Assembly: GCA_011524995.1 (NCBI GenBank)
Contig: WTJA01000027.1
Location: 33,519-68,744, forward strand
Length of the DNA: 35,226 nucleotides
Source: Alphaproteobacteria bacterium
GTDB taxonomy: Bacteria; Pseudomonadota; Alphaproteobacteria; Puniceispirillales; Puniceispirillaceae
Reading direction: 5' to 3'
Positions within the stretch are counted from its first letter, which is position 1. The number at the start of each line of letters is the position of its first letter. The notes below the pieces were generated by a model that saw nothing but the letters and a program-made list of their open reading frames with translations, searched no databases and was not told where the DNA came from. Positions 9,108 to 19,473 of the stretch are shown here, piece after piece. The translations under genes and the position numbers were made by a program.

Positions 9108-9569
9108 ATGCGTGAGGCCATTAGCAAAGCGCAGAAAGACGCCCTGAAAGATAAAGATAAGACCGCGCTGGCAACAATCCGCTTGATTACAGCTGCGATC
9201 AAAGACCGTGATATTGCCGCTCGTAGCAAAGGCAATACTGACGGCATCTCAGATGATGAGATTCTCTCTTTATTACAGACGATGATTAAACAACGCACCG
9301 AATCGGCAAAATTATACACCGAAGGCAACCGCCTTGACCTTGCCGCCTCTGAACAAGAGGAAATTCGTGTCATCCAAAAATTCTTACCCACACAATTAAG
9401 TGACGAAGAAACAAAAGCAGCGATTGAAGACGCGATTACCGAATCAGGTGCGGCGTCTGTTCGTGATATGGGCAAGGTGATGGGCATCATGAAGGTCAAA
9501 TATGCTGGCCAGATTGATTTTGGCGCGGCAAGCGGCCTTGTCAAAGCGCGGTTGATGCAAGCGGAATAA
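9108..9569 (+). CDS. yqeY: GatB/YqeY domain-containing protein
   Basis: A 153-residue stand-alone YqeY protein, related to the tRNA-binding tail of the GatB amidotransferase subunit. The whole length is the helical YqeY domain: LATIRLITAAIKDRDIAAR, then DEILSLLQTMIKQRTESAKL, then IQKFLPTQLSDEETKAAI. Its exact role is unsettled, though tRNA-related. ATG 9108 is chosen because AAGGAGG (9096-9102) lies five bases before it; the adjacent ATG 9105 would be only two bases away. Immediate proximity to dnaG-rpoD is a common arrangement in alphaproteobacteria, but a hairpin between yqeY and dnaG suggests at least partly separate transcripts. Confidence 0.93.
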   Translation: MREAISKAQKDALKDKDKTALATIRLITAAIKDRDIAARSKGNTDGISDDEILSLLQTMIKQRTESAKLYTEGNRLDLAASEQEEIRVIQKFLPTQLSDEETKAAIEDAITESGAASVRDMGKVMGIMKVKYAGQIDFGAASGLVKARLMQAE

Positions 9570-9610
9570 TCAGCCGCTTAATCAATCCATTATAATAAGT
9601 GATGATAGCG

Positions 9611-9640
9611 CAAAGAGGGGGTCACCCCTCTTTGTCATTT
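9611..9640 (+). terminator. Probable terminator after yqeY
   Basis: A perfect 10-bp stem pairs CAAAGAGGGG (9611-9620) with CCCCTCTTTG (9625-9634) around a GTCA tetraloop. A modest T stretch (tcattt) follows. It would attenuate or end yqeY transcription before dnaG. Confidence 0.65.
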
Positions 9641-9759
9641 GCAGATGGCAATGGGCTAGCAGTGGTGATCCGTAGGCTTGCTTGTTTTTCATCGCAGCTT
9701 TGCGCTAGGATGACAGCATCATAACAGGCACGCCAGGCGTGAGAGAAAAAGGGTAGAGC

Positions 9760-11427
9760 ATGGCATTCACGCCTGATTTCATTGATGATGTGAGATCACG
9801 AATCACGCTATCGGCTGTGATTGGCAAACGTGTGAAATTAACGCGCAAAGGCCGTCGCCATTCTGGCCTTTGCCCCTTTCATAATGAAAAGACCCCCTCT
9901 TTTTCAGTCAATGATGATGAGGGCTATTATTATTGCTTTGGCTGTGGGGCGGGCGGTGATGCGATTTCCTATTTGCGGGAAAGTGAAGGGCTAGATTTCA
10001 CCGAAGCTGTTAAAAGGCTAGCTGAGATGGCGGGGGTGCCAATCCCTGACCAGCGCCCGATTGACCCTGTGAAACAAAAGCGCCGGCAATCCGTGATGGA
10101 AGCGCTGGAAGCCGCCTCGCATTTTTATCGCCAGCAATTAGAGACAGATGCCGCAGGGGCGGCCCGTCGCTATCTGGCGCAGCGTGGCCTCTCGGCCGCG
10201 ACATTGGCCGATTTTCAGATTGGCTATGCGCCGCGTCAAGGCTTGCGCGCGCATCTGTTGGCCCGCGGCTTTGATGAAGAGACATTGGTGACAGCGGGGC
10301 TTTGTGGCCGGTCTGATCGCGACAATAGCCTCTATGATTATTTCCGTGACCGCATCATCTATCCGATTTGCAACCGCCAGGGGGCTGTCATTGCCTTTGG
10401 GGCGCGGGCAATGGGTGATGCGATGCCGAAATATCTAAACTCGCCTGATGGGCCGACTTTTGCGAAAAAAGCGGTGCTTTATGGCTGGGGACAAGCGCGT
10501 GAGCGTGTGCGGCGGAACCTGCCATTATTGGTGGTAGAAGGCTATATGGATGTGATTGCGGTGAGCGCTGCCCATGCCGGCGCGGCCCTCGCCCCGCTTG
10601 GTACCGCTTTGACCGAACAGCAAATCGCGCTTGTTTGGAAATTACATGATGAGCCTGTGTTATGTTTTGACGGGGATAAGGCGGGGCAGCAAGCGGCCTT
10701 GCGTGCCATTGAACGGATCCTGCCGGTGCTTGAGCCTGGGAAATCTGTACGGATTGCCGTCATGCCAACGGGCAAAGACCCTGATGATATTCTAGCTGAT
10801 GAGGGTGTTGAAGCCTTTAAAGCCATTATTGCGTCAGCCGCGAGCCTGACAGAGGCCTTATGGACGCAGATGGCCCAACAATATAATGTGGGCGATCCTG
10901 CCGGACGCACCGCCTTTTTCCAGCAGCTCCGTGATTTGGTGAAAACCATCAGCCATACCCAAACGCGCCAATCCTATGGGGATGAGATTGAATATCGCAT
11001 TGCCGGCTTGCGCGCCCAATTACGCAGCGGGGGGGCGAGTGCTGGCAGAGAGCCGATGATGCGGCCTGCACGGCGTCCGCAAACGGGGGCACGGATGCGG
11101 CTGGTGGCGATGTTGGCACTGCTGACTGCCCATCCTAGCCGAATCGCAGACCATTATGAAGAGCTCTCTTTGGCCGATTTTGCGCAATTAGGCGGCGATA
11201 AACGGCTCGAAGATGCAAAAAAAGAGATATTAGATGCGGTGATTCGCGATGCTGACCTTGACGGTGATGCCCTCAGGCACCATTTACAAGAGACAGGCCA
11301 TAGCCAGATATTGTCTGAATGTTTCGGGAATGATATGGTGTCGCGTCTGGGAGCGCCGCCCCAATCGCTCGCCAATGAGAAAGTTGATCGCTTGATCGCT
11401 GATCTGATGGCGCGATTACCGAAGTAG
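9760..11427 (+). CDS. dnaG: DNA primase DnaG
   Basis: A 555-residue primase that makes RNA primers for replication. The N-terminal CHC2 zinc ribbon has Cys38, His41, Cys59 and Cys62 (CPFHNEKTPSF then YCFGCGAGGDAI). The RNA polymerase/TOPRIM core includes VVEGYMDVIA (about residues 257-266) and CFDGDKAGQQAALRAIERIL, which carries the metal-binding DGD motif. The C-terminal region (about 415-555) should be the DnaB helicase-binding domain; it is weakly conserved and a little short, so the protein is at the small end of the family (usually 580-650). It lies 68 bases upstream of rpoD on the same strand, the core of the classic macromolecular-synthesis operon; rpsU is not present. Confidence 0.97.
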   Translation: MAFTPDFIDDVRSRITLSAVIGKRVKLTRKGRRHSGLCPFHNEKTPSFSVNDDEGYYYCFGCGAGGDAISYLRESEGLDFTEAVKRLAEMAGVPIPDQRPIDPVKQKRRQSVMEALEAASHFYRQQLETDAAGAARRYLAQRGLSAATLADFQIGYAPRQGLRAHLLARGFDEETLVTAGLCGRSDRDNSLYDYFRDRIIYPICNRQGAVIAFGARAMGDAMPKYLNSPDGPTFAKKAVLYGWGQARERVRRNLPLLVVEGYMDVIAVSAAHAGAALAPLGTALTEQQIALVWKLHDEPVLCFDGDKAGQQAALRAIERILPVLEPGKSVRIAVMPTGKDPDDILADEGVEAFKAIIASAASLTEALWTQMAQQYNVGDPAGRTAFFQQLRDLVKTISHTQTRQSYGDEIEYRIAGLRAQLRSGGASAGREPMMRPARRPQTGARMRLVAMLALLTAHPSRIADHYEELSLADFAQLGGDKRLEDAKKEILDAVIRDADLDGDALRHHLQETGHSQILSECFGNDMVSRLGAPPQSLANEKVDRLIADLMARLPK

Positions 11428-11495
11428 GATACACGGTTTGGCCTCGCCCTCAGCATTGTGGGTAGATTTTTTGACAAGCGGGAGACCATAGATAT

Positions 11496-13496
11496 ATGGC
11501 ACGTAAAGCAGCAACAACAGCAGCAGACACCCCTGAAACTAAAGGCGATGCGCCCGTCCTTGATACAAGCAGCTCAGCGATTAAAAAGCTGATCAAGCTT
11601 GGCAAGGAACGCGGCTATGTCACGCATGATGAGTTGAATGCTGCTCTGCCGCAAGATGAGTTATCATCAGAGCAAATTGAAGATGTGATGGCCGCCCTCT
11701 CAGAGATGGGCGTGAATGTTGTTGATTCAGCCGATGATGACAGCGCGTCTGATGATAGCAGCAATAGTGAAGGCGATAGCCCATCCGGGAATTTGTCTGA
11801 TTCAGATGTATCGGGGTCTGATGATCCGGTGCGGATGTATTTGCGCGAAATGGGCACAGTTGAATTGCTGTCACGTGAAGGCGAGATTGCGATTGCCAAG
11901 CGTATTGAAGCGGGCCGCGAGATGATGATTGGCGGCCTGTATGAAAGCCCGCTGACGATCCGCGCTTTATTGCAATGGGCCAAACAAGTGGAAGAAGGCA
12001 TCGTGCCGCTTCGTGATATCATTGATTTGGATACCACCTATACCAAGCTTAATGGCACACCGCTGGTTGATCAGAATGAGATTAACCTCGAAGGTGACGA
12101 TGAGGCAGAGATGTCTGATCTCACTGATGAGGAAGATGAAGAGGCTGATGACGACGCTGAAGAGGACCAGGATGATGAAGCGGGTGACGGCGCAGAGGCC
12201 AGCAGCACAGATGATGATGACTATGATGATCTGAATATGTCGCTCGCGGCGATGGAAGAAGCCATCTATGATGATGTGTTTGCCAGCTTCAAAGAAGTTG
12301 ATAGCGCCTTTGCCGCCTTTAACAAGTTACAGCAAGCCAAATTGAAATTGATGGCCGCTGACAAGCCTGTGGCCGCAGCTGATGAGCAGGCTTTATTGAT
12401 GGCGCGCATCACCTTGGCCGAAAAGATGGAAGCGGTGCATTTGAATGCGGGCCGCTTGGAAGCTTTGTCAGAACAACTCTTTGAGCTCAATCGTCATGTC
12501 ACAGCCTTAGAAGGGCAGATGCTGCGCTTTGCGACTGATTGCAAAGTGAACCGTGCGCAGTTCATCGAAGCCTGGACCGGGCGTGAAATTGTCAAAAATT
12601 GGCCAGGTGATAGCTACAGCACCGCTGCTTGGCGCAAAATGACTGACAAGCATAGCGAGGCGATTGCCCAAACGCAGGAAAAGATGAGCTTGATGATCGA
12701 AGATGTCGGTCTGTCTATCCCTGAGTTCAGAGAAGTTATCCAAACAGTTCAGCGTGGCCAGCGGGAAGCCGCACGCGCCAAGAAAGAAATGGTCGAAGCC
12801 AATCTGCGTTTGGTGATTTCAATCGCCAAGAAATATACCAATCGCGGGCTGCAATTCTTGGATCTCATCCAAGAAGGGAATATCGGTTTGATGAAAGCGG
12901 TTGATAAATTTGAATATCGCCGTGGGTATAAATTCTCAACCTATGCCACCTGGTGGATTAGACAGGCGATCACACGCTCAATTGCGGACCAGGCTCGTAC
13001 CATCCGTATCCCAGTTCATATGATTGAGACGATCAATAAATTGATTCGTACCTCGCGTCATATGTTGCATGAAATTGGACGTGAGCCGACCCCTGAGGAA
13101 TTGGCCGATAAGCTATCTATGCCGCTTGATAAGGTGCGCAAGGTCCTAAAAATCGCGAAAGAGCCGATTTCTCTGGAAACACCAATTGGTGATGAAGAAG
13201 ATAGCCAGCTAGGTGATTTCATCGAAGATAAGAATGCCGTGCAGCCTTTGGATGCGGCCATTCAATCAAATCTACGTGAGACCACAACAAGAGTGCTAGC
13301 AAGCCTCACTCCGCGTGAAGAGAGAGTCTTGCGTATGCGCTTTGGCATTGGTATGAATACCGACCACACATTAGAAGAAGTTGGTCAGCAATTCTCTGTT
13401 ACCAGAGAGCGTATCAGACAGATCGAAGCCAAAGCCCTGCGGAAACTCAAACATCCGTCACGGTCTCGGAAATTGCGGAGCTTCCTCGAACATTAA
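11496..13496 (+). CDS. rpoD: RNA polymerase primary sigma factor RpoD (sigma-70)
   Basis: A 666-residue housekeeping sigma factor. Region 1.1 covers about residues 25-78 and region 1.2 about 108-145 ([19 protein letters not shown]). A non-conserved segment holds a very acidic stretch at about 198-248, runs of D/E. Region 2 (about 433-505) contains [20 protein letters not shown] and [20 protein letters not shown], which bind and melt the -10 element. Region 3 follows, and region 4.2 is [20 protein letters not shown] near the end, which reads the -35 element. The start at ATG 11496 has GGGAG upstream. It is co-directional with dnaG and followed after 44 bases by a tRNA gene. Confidence 0.98.
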   Translation: MARKAATTAADTPETKGDAPVLDTSSSAIKKLIKLGKERGYVTHDELNAALPQDELSSEQIEDVMAALSEMGVNVVDSADDDSASDDSSNSEGDSPSGNLSDSDVSGSDDPVRMYLREMGTVELLSREGEIAIAKRIEAGREMMIGGLYESPLTIRALLQWAKQVEEGIVPLRDIIDLDTTYTKLNGTPLVDQNEINLEGDDEAEMSDLTDEEDEEADDDAEEDQDDEAGDGAEASSTDDDDYDDLNMSLAAMEEAIYDDVFASFKEVDSAFAAFNKLQQAKLKLMAADKPVAAADEQALLMARITLAEKMEAVHLNAGRLEALSEQLFELNRHVTALEGQMLRFATDCKVNRAQFIEAWTGREIVKNWPGDSYSTAAWRKMTDKHSEAIAQTQEKMSLMIEDVGLSIPEFREVIQTVQRGQREAARAKKEMVEANLRLVISIAKKYTNRGLQFLDLIQEGNIGLMKAVDKFEYRRGYKFSTYATWWIRQAITRSIADQARTIRIPVHMIETINKLIRTSRHMLHEIGREPTPEELADKLSMPLDKVRKVLKIAKEPISLETPIGDEEDSQLGDFIEDKNAVQPLDAAIQSNLRETTTRVLASLTPREERVLRMRFGIGMNTDHTLEEVGQQFSVTRERIRQIEAKALRKLKHPSRSRKLRSFLEH

Positions 13497-13540
13497 GCCA
13501 TCTAACGGATAGCTGGTTTGATGGAGCGCTAAGGGCAAAG

Positions 13541-13617
13541 GGGCCTGTAGTTCAATTGGTTAGAACCCACGGCTCATAACCGTGTTGTTGCAGGTTCGAG
13601 TCCTGCCGGGCCCACCA
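13541..13617 (+). tRNA. tRNA with CAU anticodon, probably tRNA-Ile2 (k2CAU)
   Basis: A 77-base cloverleaf with encoded CCA. The acceptor stem is GGGCCTG/CGGGCCC with a T6-G67 wobble. The D stem is GTTC/GAAC, the anticodon stem CACGG/CCGTG with loop CTCATAA, and the T stem GCAGG/CCTGC. The anticodon CAT would be called Met by default. However, C4-G69 and C5-G68 match the acceptor-stem determinants that TilS uses on E. coli tRNA-Ile2, and differ from elongator tRNA-Met. The first pair G1-C72 and U11-A24 argue against an initiator. I therefore favour the isoleucine AUA decoder, needing lysidine at C34. Confidence 0.9.
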
Positions 13618-13632
13618 CCCTTCCCCCTCTTC

Positions 13633-13809
13633 TTATTGCGGCTCATTCGCTGGTAGTGATGTGCTAGCGGGATGCATTTCGCCAGTCACCGCTTGGTCTG
13701 GCGTCTCGTTAAAGCCGAAAATCACCCAGATTAACAGCAGCATCACAATCACTAAAAATGAGAGAAGCTGTGTTGAGCTTGGTGTTGGCCGTGCCTCTTT
13801 CGGTATCAT
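13633..13809 (-). CDS. Small single-pass membrane protein, 58 residues, unknown function
   Basis: A short reading frame that looks real because AGGAGGG (minus strand of 13814-13820) lies four bases before ATG 13809. The peptide starts MIPKEARPTPSSTQ, has one strongly hydrophobic segment (LLSFLVIVMLLLIWVIFGF, about residues 15-33) and ends in a polar tail of about 25 residues. Positive charges lie before the segment, predicting N-in topology. No family is recognised. A perfect CtrA-type box (13861-13876) sits about 52 bases upstream in the correct orientation, which suggests cell-cycle control. It lies between the tRNA gene and aatA's terminator, alone on its strand. Confidence 0.6.
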   Translation of the reverse strand: MIPKEARPTPSSTQLLSFLVIVMLLLIWVIFGFNETPDQAVTGEMHPASTSLPANEPQ

Positions 13810-13860
13810 TATACCCTCCTGACTTGGTAGCATTGCGAATTGCTAGCCTATCAGGCAAAG

Positions 13861-13876
13861 GTTAATTTTTCGTTAA
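13861..13876 (-). promoter_or_regulatory. CtrA-type binding site (TTAA-N7-TTAAC)
   Basis: On the minus strand the sequence reads TTAACGAAAAATTAAC, which fits the full TTAA-N7-TTAAC consensus of the alphaproteobacterial cell-cycle regulator CtrA. It lies about 52 bases upstream of the start codon of the 58-residue membrane protein, a plausible promoter position. The match is seen directly; binding is inferred. Confidence 0.5.
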
Positions 13877-13897
13877 TGACAGCCGCAGACGTGCTAT

Positions 13898-13937
13898 AAA
13901 AAAAGCCCCTACCCTATGTGATAGGGCAGAGGCTTTT
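13898..13937 (-). terminator. Rho-independent terminator of aatA
   Basis: The outer arms AAAAGCC (13901-13907) and GGCTTTT (13931-13937) and the inner arms CCCTAT (13912-13917) and ATAGGG (13921-13926) are separated by a symmetric internal loop. The A run at 13898-13904 is a T run on the minus strand, just after the aatA stop codon. Confidence 0.85.
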
Positions 13938-13960
13938 GAAAGATTTATATCAGTGCGCGG

Positions 13961-15190
<1,230 letters not shown>

Positions 15191-15306
15191 TTATTTTGAA
15201 AAGTGGTGCAAAAATACGCCTCAATCTGCGCGCTGTCCAATAAAAAGCTGAAAAAGATTGCGCCTTGCTTATGGTCAAATGGCCGCAGGCGAACTAGATT
15301 TGCATC

Positions 15307-17448
15307 ATGTCTATAGAAACACGCGATGAGCTTTTAGCTACTTTATTTGCCGAGAGAGATACCGGCCCTGCCGCCTATGAGCTGCAAACTAATTTTGCGC
15401 CCAATGGTGACCAGCCTGCTGCGATTGCTGAATTGCTATCTGGCGTGGCCGCAGAGGAGCGTGATCAGGTGCTGCTCGGTGTCACAGGGTCAGGTAAGAC
15501 CTTTACCATAGCCCATGTGATTAATGAGACCAAGCGTCCGGCCCTTATCCTGGCGCCGAATAAGACATTGGCAGCCCAGCTTTATGGCGAGATGAAAAGC
15601 TTATTCCCGAATAATGCGGTTGAATATTTCGTCTCTTATTATGATTATTATCAGCCAGAAGCCTATGTGCCGCGCTCTGATACCTATATCGAAAAAGAAT
15701 CATCCATTAATGAGCAGATTGACCGGATGCGGCACTCAGCCACGCGCGCCTTGCTGGAGCGTAAAGATGTGATCATTGTGGCGTCTGTGTCTTGTATCTA
15801 TGGTATTGGGTCCGTTGAAACCTATTCCACCATGACGCAGAAAATCCGTGTTGAAGAGGAATATGAGCGTCAAACTTTGTTGCGGCGCCTCACAGAATTA
15901 CAATATCGGCGCAATGATTTGAACTTTGTCAGAGGCACATTCCGTGTGCGCGGTGATAATGTTGAATTATTCCCTGCCCACCTCGAAGATAGGGCGTGGC
16001 GAATCTCGCTCTTTGGTGATGAGGTGGAAAGCTTGCATGAATTTGACCCGCTAACAGGGGAAAAGACAGCAGCGCTTGATAGCATTACCATTTTTGCAAA
16101 CTCGCACTATGTGACGCCGCGTCCGACCTTACAACAAGCGGTCAAGCAGATTGGCGCAGAGTTAAAAGGACGGCTGGCTGAACTCACAGAGGCTGGCAAA
16201 TTGCTCGAAGCGCAAAGGCTGGAACAACGCACACGCTTTGATTTAGAGATGATTGAAGCGACGGGCAGCTGTAATGGGATTGAGAATTATTCCCGCTATT
16301 TATCAGGTCGCCAACCAGGTGAGCCGCCGCCAACCTTATTTGAATATTTGCCGCAAGATGCATTGTTGGTCATTGATGAAAGCCATGTCACTGTGCCGCA
16401 AATTGGCGCCATGTATAAAGGTGACTTTGCGCGGAAATCGACCCTGTCTGATTATGGATTCCGCTTGCCCTCTTGCTTGGATAACCGGCCGTTAAAATTT
16501 GAAGAATGGGAGCAATTCCGCCCGCAAACTATCTTTGTTTCAGCGACGCCTGGCACCTGGGAATTAGAGCGGACAGGCGGTGTCTTTACCGAACAAATTG
16601 TGCGCCCAACTGGATTGATTGACCCGATTTGTATCGTGCGCCCCACCGAAAATCAGGTCGATGATATCATCGCTGAATCACGGGATGCCGCGGCCAATGG
16701 CACACGTGTCCTCATCACCACCCTCACCAAGAAAATGGCAGAGGCGCTCACCGAATATATGCATGAAGCTGGCATCAAGGTGCGCTATGTGCATTCCGAT
16801 GTCGATACGCTAGAGCGGATTGAAATTCTGCGTGATTTGCGCCTCGGTGTGTTTGATGTGCTGATTGGGATCAACTTGCTCCGCGAGGGGATCGATATCC
16901 CGGAATGTGCGCTTGTTGGGATTTTGGATGCTGATAAGGAAGGCTATTTGCGATCGCGTACCTCGCTTGTGCAGACCATTGGCCGTGCGGCGCGTAATGC
17001 CGAAGGGCGTGTTATCCTCTATGCTGATAAGATGACAGATTCGCTCACTTATGCGCTGGATGAAACCAAGCGCCGGCGGGAAAAACAACAGGCCTGGAAC
17101 GAGGCGCATGGCATTACGCCTGAGACAGTGAAAAAAGATATCGCCGATATTCTGGATTCTGTTTATGAGCGGGCGGACCATGTGACTGTGCGTACAGGCG
17201 TCAAAGATGCAAGCCTGCAAGGTAAGGATCTCAAAGCCATCATCGCTGATATCGAACAGCAAATGCGTGATGCGGCTGCGAATTTGGAATTTGAAGAAGC
17301 CGCTCGTCTGCGCGATGAGTTACGCCGGCTGGAAGCCAAAGATCTCGGCCTTGATGCGCCAGGCATGCCGCCAGTGGCACCGGCGCGTCGCTCCGCGGAG
17401 ATTGATGCCCCGATCCAACCGCCCTCGGGACGCCGCCCGAAACGGTGA
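15307..17448 (+). CDS. uvrB: Excinuclease ABC subunit B
   Basis: A 713-residue damage-verification helicase of nucleotide excision repair. The Walker A motif GVTGSGKT is at residues 58-65. The damage-probing beta-hairpin lies around [20 protein letters not shown]. The Walker B box is DESH at about 357-360, and the second helicase domain contains [17 protein letters not shown] and [14 protein letters not shown]-terminal UVR motif (about residues 638-672, with [18 protein letters not shown]) docks UvrC. Length is slightly above the usual 660-680 because of a basic Pro-rich tail. It is divergent from aatA. I looked for an alphaproteobacterial LexA box (GTTC-N7-GTTC) in the 137-base upstream region and found only half-sites. 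Confidence 0.98.
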   Translation: MSIETRDELLATLFAERDTGPAAYELQTNFAPNGDQPAAIAELLSGVAAEERDQVLLGVTGSGKTFTIAHVINETKRPALILAPNKTLAAQLYGEMKSLFPNNAVEYFVSYYDYYQPEAYVPRSDTYIEKESSINEQIDRMRHSATRALLERKDVIIVASVSCIYGIGSVETYSTMTQKIRVEEEYERQTLLRRLTELQYRRNDLNFVRGTFRVRGDNVELFPAHLEDRAWRISLFGDEVESLHEFDPLTGEKTAALDSITIFANSHYVTPRPTLQQAVKQIGAELKGRLAELTEAGKLLEAQRLEQRTRFDLEMIEATGSCNGIENYSRYLSGRQPGEPPPTLFEYLPQDALLVIDESHVTVPQIGAMYKGDFARKSTLSDYGFRLPSCLDNRPLKFEEWEQFRPQTIFVSATPGTWELERTGGVFTEQIVRPTGLIDPICIVRPTENQVDDIIAESRDAAANGTRVLITTLTKKMAEALTEYMHEAGIKVRYVHSDVDTLERIEILRDLRLGVFDVLIGINLLREGIDIPECALVGILDADKEGYLRSRTSLVQTIGRAARNAEGRVILYADKMTDSLTYALDETKRRREKQQAWNEAHGITPETVKKDIADILDSVYERADHVTVRTGVKDASLQGKDLKAIIADIEQQMRDAAANLEFEEAARLRDELRRLEAKDLGLDAPGMPPVAPARRSAEIDAPIQPPSGRRPKR

Positions 17449-17457
17449 TAGCTAGGC

Positions 17458-18390
17458 CTAGGCTGATTTGCGTTGTGAGACGAGATAGAGGCCAGGCAAA
17501 ATCAAACCACCGCCCAGAAGATGGAAGGGGGCAATCACCTCACCCAAAAGGAGCACGCCCCCCAAGGCAGCATAGATAGGCGAAAGATATAAGGTCGCGC
17601 CTGCTATCGTGGCCCCAAGGCGCGAGACGATATAGCCATAAGAAAGATAGGCGGCCAAAGAAGCACTTAAGACCAAAATCGCCAAGGCACCAATGATCGC
17701 GCTTGTATAATCTGGCAAAGGGCCCCGATAGGAGATTTCCGCTAACATAGCCGGCACATGCCAGAGGCTGCCCCCCAGCGCCATCGCGCCAAATCTTTCA
17801 AATTGGGTGAGCTGTGTCGGGATATAGCGCAAACCAAGCGAATAGACCGCAAAGGCAATCGTCGCCATCACAATCAGCAAATCCCCCTCATTAAAGGTGA
17901 GGCTCGCCAAACGAGAGAGTTCGCCTTTGATGATGATGGTGACAACCCCTATTAAACCAAGGAAGAGGCCCAGAATTTGGCGCCGGCGCAAGGCTTCGTT
18001 AAATTTCAGATAGGCCAGCAACGCAATGACAAGCGGCGCGGCACTATAGATAAGGCCGATATTGGTCGCGCTGGTATATTCCCCCGCTAGATAGACTGGC
18101 CCGCCACATAGACCCATTCCCAGCGCGGCTAAAAACAACACAGATCGCCATTCTGCGAGCAGCTTCGGTAGGGAAAGCCGGCGTAAAAGAGCAAGCGCGA
18201 TGATGACGATCAAGCCCACAAAAAACCAGCGGTGAAAAGCCATGGCAAAAGGCGGGAAGACCCCTGCCATCGCGCGCGCTAACACCATATTTGAGGCAAA
18301 GAAAGCTGGGCACAAAAATAACAAGACCCACGCCAGCCTATCTTGGAATGATGCGGTTGAAACCCATGAAAGACGGGAGGGGCGTGTCAT
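17458..18390 (-). CDS. EamA/DMT family transporter
   Basis: A 310-residue inner-membrane protein with about ten hydrophobic segments forming two EamA repeats. The first runs from about residue 18 (LAWVLLFLCPAFFASNMVLA) and the second from about residue 170. Motifs such as ALLAYLKFNEALRRRQILGL and LYLSPIYAALGGVLLLGE, each at the end of a repeat, are typical of drug/metabolite exporters of the DMT superfamily. The substrate cannot be inferred. The start at 18390 has AAAGG about nine bases upstream. It ends nine bases from the uvrB stop codon on the opposite strand, with only a CTAGGCCTAG palindrome and no obvious terminator between them, and is divergent from the CaCA antiporter. Confidence 0.92.
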   Translation of the reverse strand: MTRPSRLSWVSTASFQDRLAWVLLFLCPAFFASNMVLARAMAGVFPPFAMAFHRWFFVGLIVIIALALLRRLSLPKLLAEWRSVLFLAALGMGLCGGPVYLAGEYTSATNIGLIYSAAPLVIALLAYLKFNEALRRRQILGLFLGLIGVVTIIIKGELSRLASLTFNEGDLLIVMATIAFAVYSLGLRYIPTQLTQFERFGAMALGGSLWHVPAMLAEISYRGPLPDYTSAIIGALAILVLSASLAAYLSYGYIVSRLGATIAGATLYLSPIYAALGGVLLLGEVIAPFHLLGGGLILPGLYLVSQRKSA

Positions 18391-18510
18391 GCAAATAACC
18401 TTTGCGGAATGAAGAGAGCTTGCCCCCTATGCCTGCTCTTTGATATAGCTGGATGTTGGGGGCATTTAGGATTGTCCTATCGCTATTACAGACAGGACGC
18501 AAGTAGGAAA

Positions 18511-19473
18511 ATGGCACCATCAGACCTCTTATCACTCATCGTGACAGCACCCTCTTATCAGGCGCCTTTGGCATTGATGATCGGCCTTGTGGGGCTGGCA
18601 TATGGTGGCAATTTGCTTGTGCCTGCGACTTTGTCCCTTGCCAAACAGCTTCATATCTCGCCTGCTTTGGTCGCTGTGATTGTGCTGGCTGGCGGCACCT
18701 CTATGCCAGAATTGCTCGTCTCTGTGCAGGCGGCGTTTCAAGACAGCCCTGCGATTGCGCTTGGCAATGTGGTCGGCTCCAATCTCGCTAATAGCTGGTT
18801 GGTGCTTGGCTTAGGCGGGCTGATAGCCCCTATTTTAATCGCCGGTGGGCAGATCAAACGAGATGCGCTTGTGATGGTGTTGCTCACCGCGCTTGTGATT
18901 ATTGGCCTTGTGCCGCTTGGCGGCCTGGGGGTGGGTATGGCGCTTATCATGCTGGCAATCCTGACCGCCTATTTGATTGTTAGTATCCGCGCGGATGAGG
19001 TTGATACCGAAGAGGAAGAGATGCTAGAAGGCGGGCTTGCCCGCGCGAGTGTGATGACAGCTTTGTCTCTTATCTGTTTGGTGGCTGGGGCGGAGCTCAT
19101 TGTCTCTGGTGGCCAAGGTCTGGCGCGTCAGGCCGGCATCTCCGAAGGGGTGATTGGGCTGACCATCATCGCGATTGGCACCTCACTTCCGGAAATTGCT
19201 GCTGTGATCGCGAGCCAGTTGCGGGGCCGCTCTGATATCGCGCTTGGCAATGTGCTTGGCTCAAACATTTTTAATATCGGTATGATTTTGGGCGTGACAG
19301 GCTTGATCTCGCCCCTCACCTTAGGCGATGGTGTGACACTGACCAGCCTCGGATTTTTGGCGGCAAGTGCGTTGCTTCTAGCAGGGCTTGTGGCACGCAA
19401 AGCCCCTATGCAAAAGGCAATATCTTTAGGGTTTCTAGGGCTTTACGTCATTTTCATTTGGCATCAAATCTAG
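18511..19473 (+). CDS. Calcium/sodium antiporter, CaCA (YrbG-like) family
   Basis: A 320-residue membrane antiporter with about ten hydrophobic segments and two alpha-repeats that form the ion site. Repeat 1 contains GGTSMPELLVSVQAAF and ALGNVVGSNLANSWL; repeat 2 contains GTSLPEIAAVIASQ and ALGNVLGSNIFNIGM. The two are inverted-topology copies, as in NCX/YrbG proteins. An acidic cytoplasmic loop (EVDTEEEEMLEG) separates the halves. ATG 18511 (MAPSDLL) is chosen, with TAGGA just upstream; an in-frame ATG at 18409 would add 34 non-family residues with no ribosome site. It is divergent from the EamA gene, and its 3' side opens onto the 367-base gap before uvrC. Confidence 0.92.
   Translation: MAPSDLLSLIVTAPSYQAPLALMIGLVGLAYGGNLLVPATLSLAKQLHISPALVAVIVLAGGTSMPELLVSVQAAFQDSPAIALGNVVGSNLANSWLVLGLGGLIAPILIAGGQIKRDALVMVLLTALVIIGLVPLGGLGVGMALIMLAILTAYLIVSIRADEVDTEEEEMLEGGLARASVMTALSLICLVAGAELIVSGGQGLARQAGISEGVIGLTIIAIGTSLPEIAAVIASQLRGRSDIALGNVLGSNIFNIGMILGVTGLISPLTLGDGVTLTSLGFLAASALLLAGLVARKAPMQKAISLGFLGLYVIFIWHQI

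Noticed and set aside
9032-9544. 170-residue minus-strand frame over yqeY
   Set aside because: Fully antisense to yqeY, whose frame carries the family motifs and a strong ribosome site.
17451-17462. CTAGGCCTAG palindrome between uvrB and the EamA gene
   Set aside because: A short palindrome in a nine-base convergent gap without T runs; no function can be supported.
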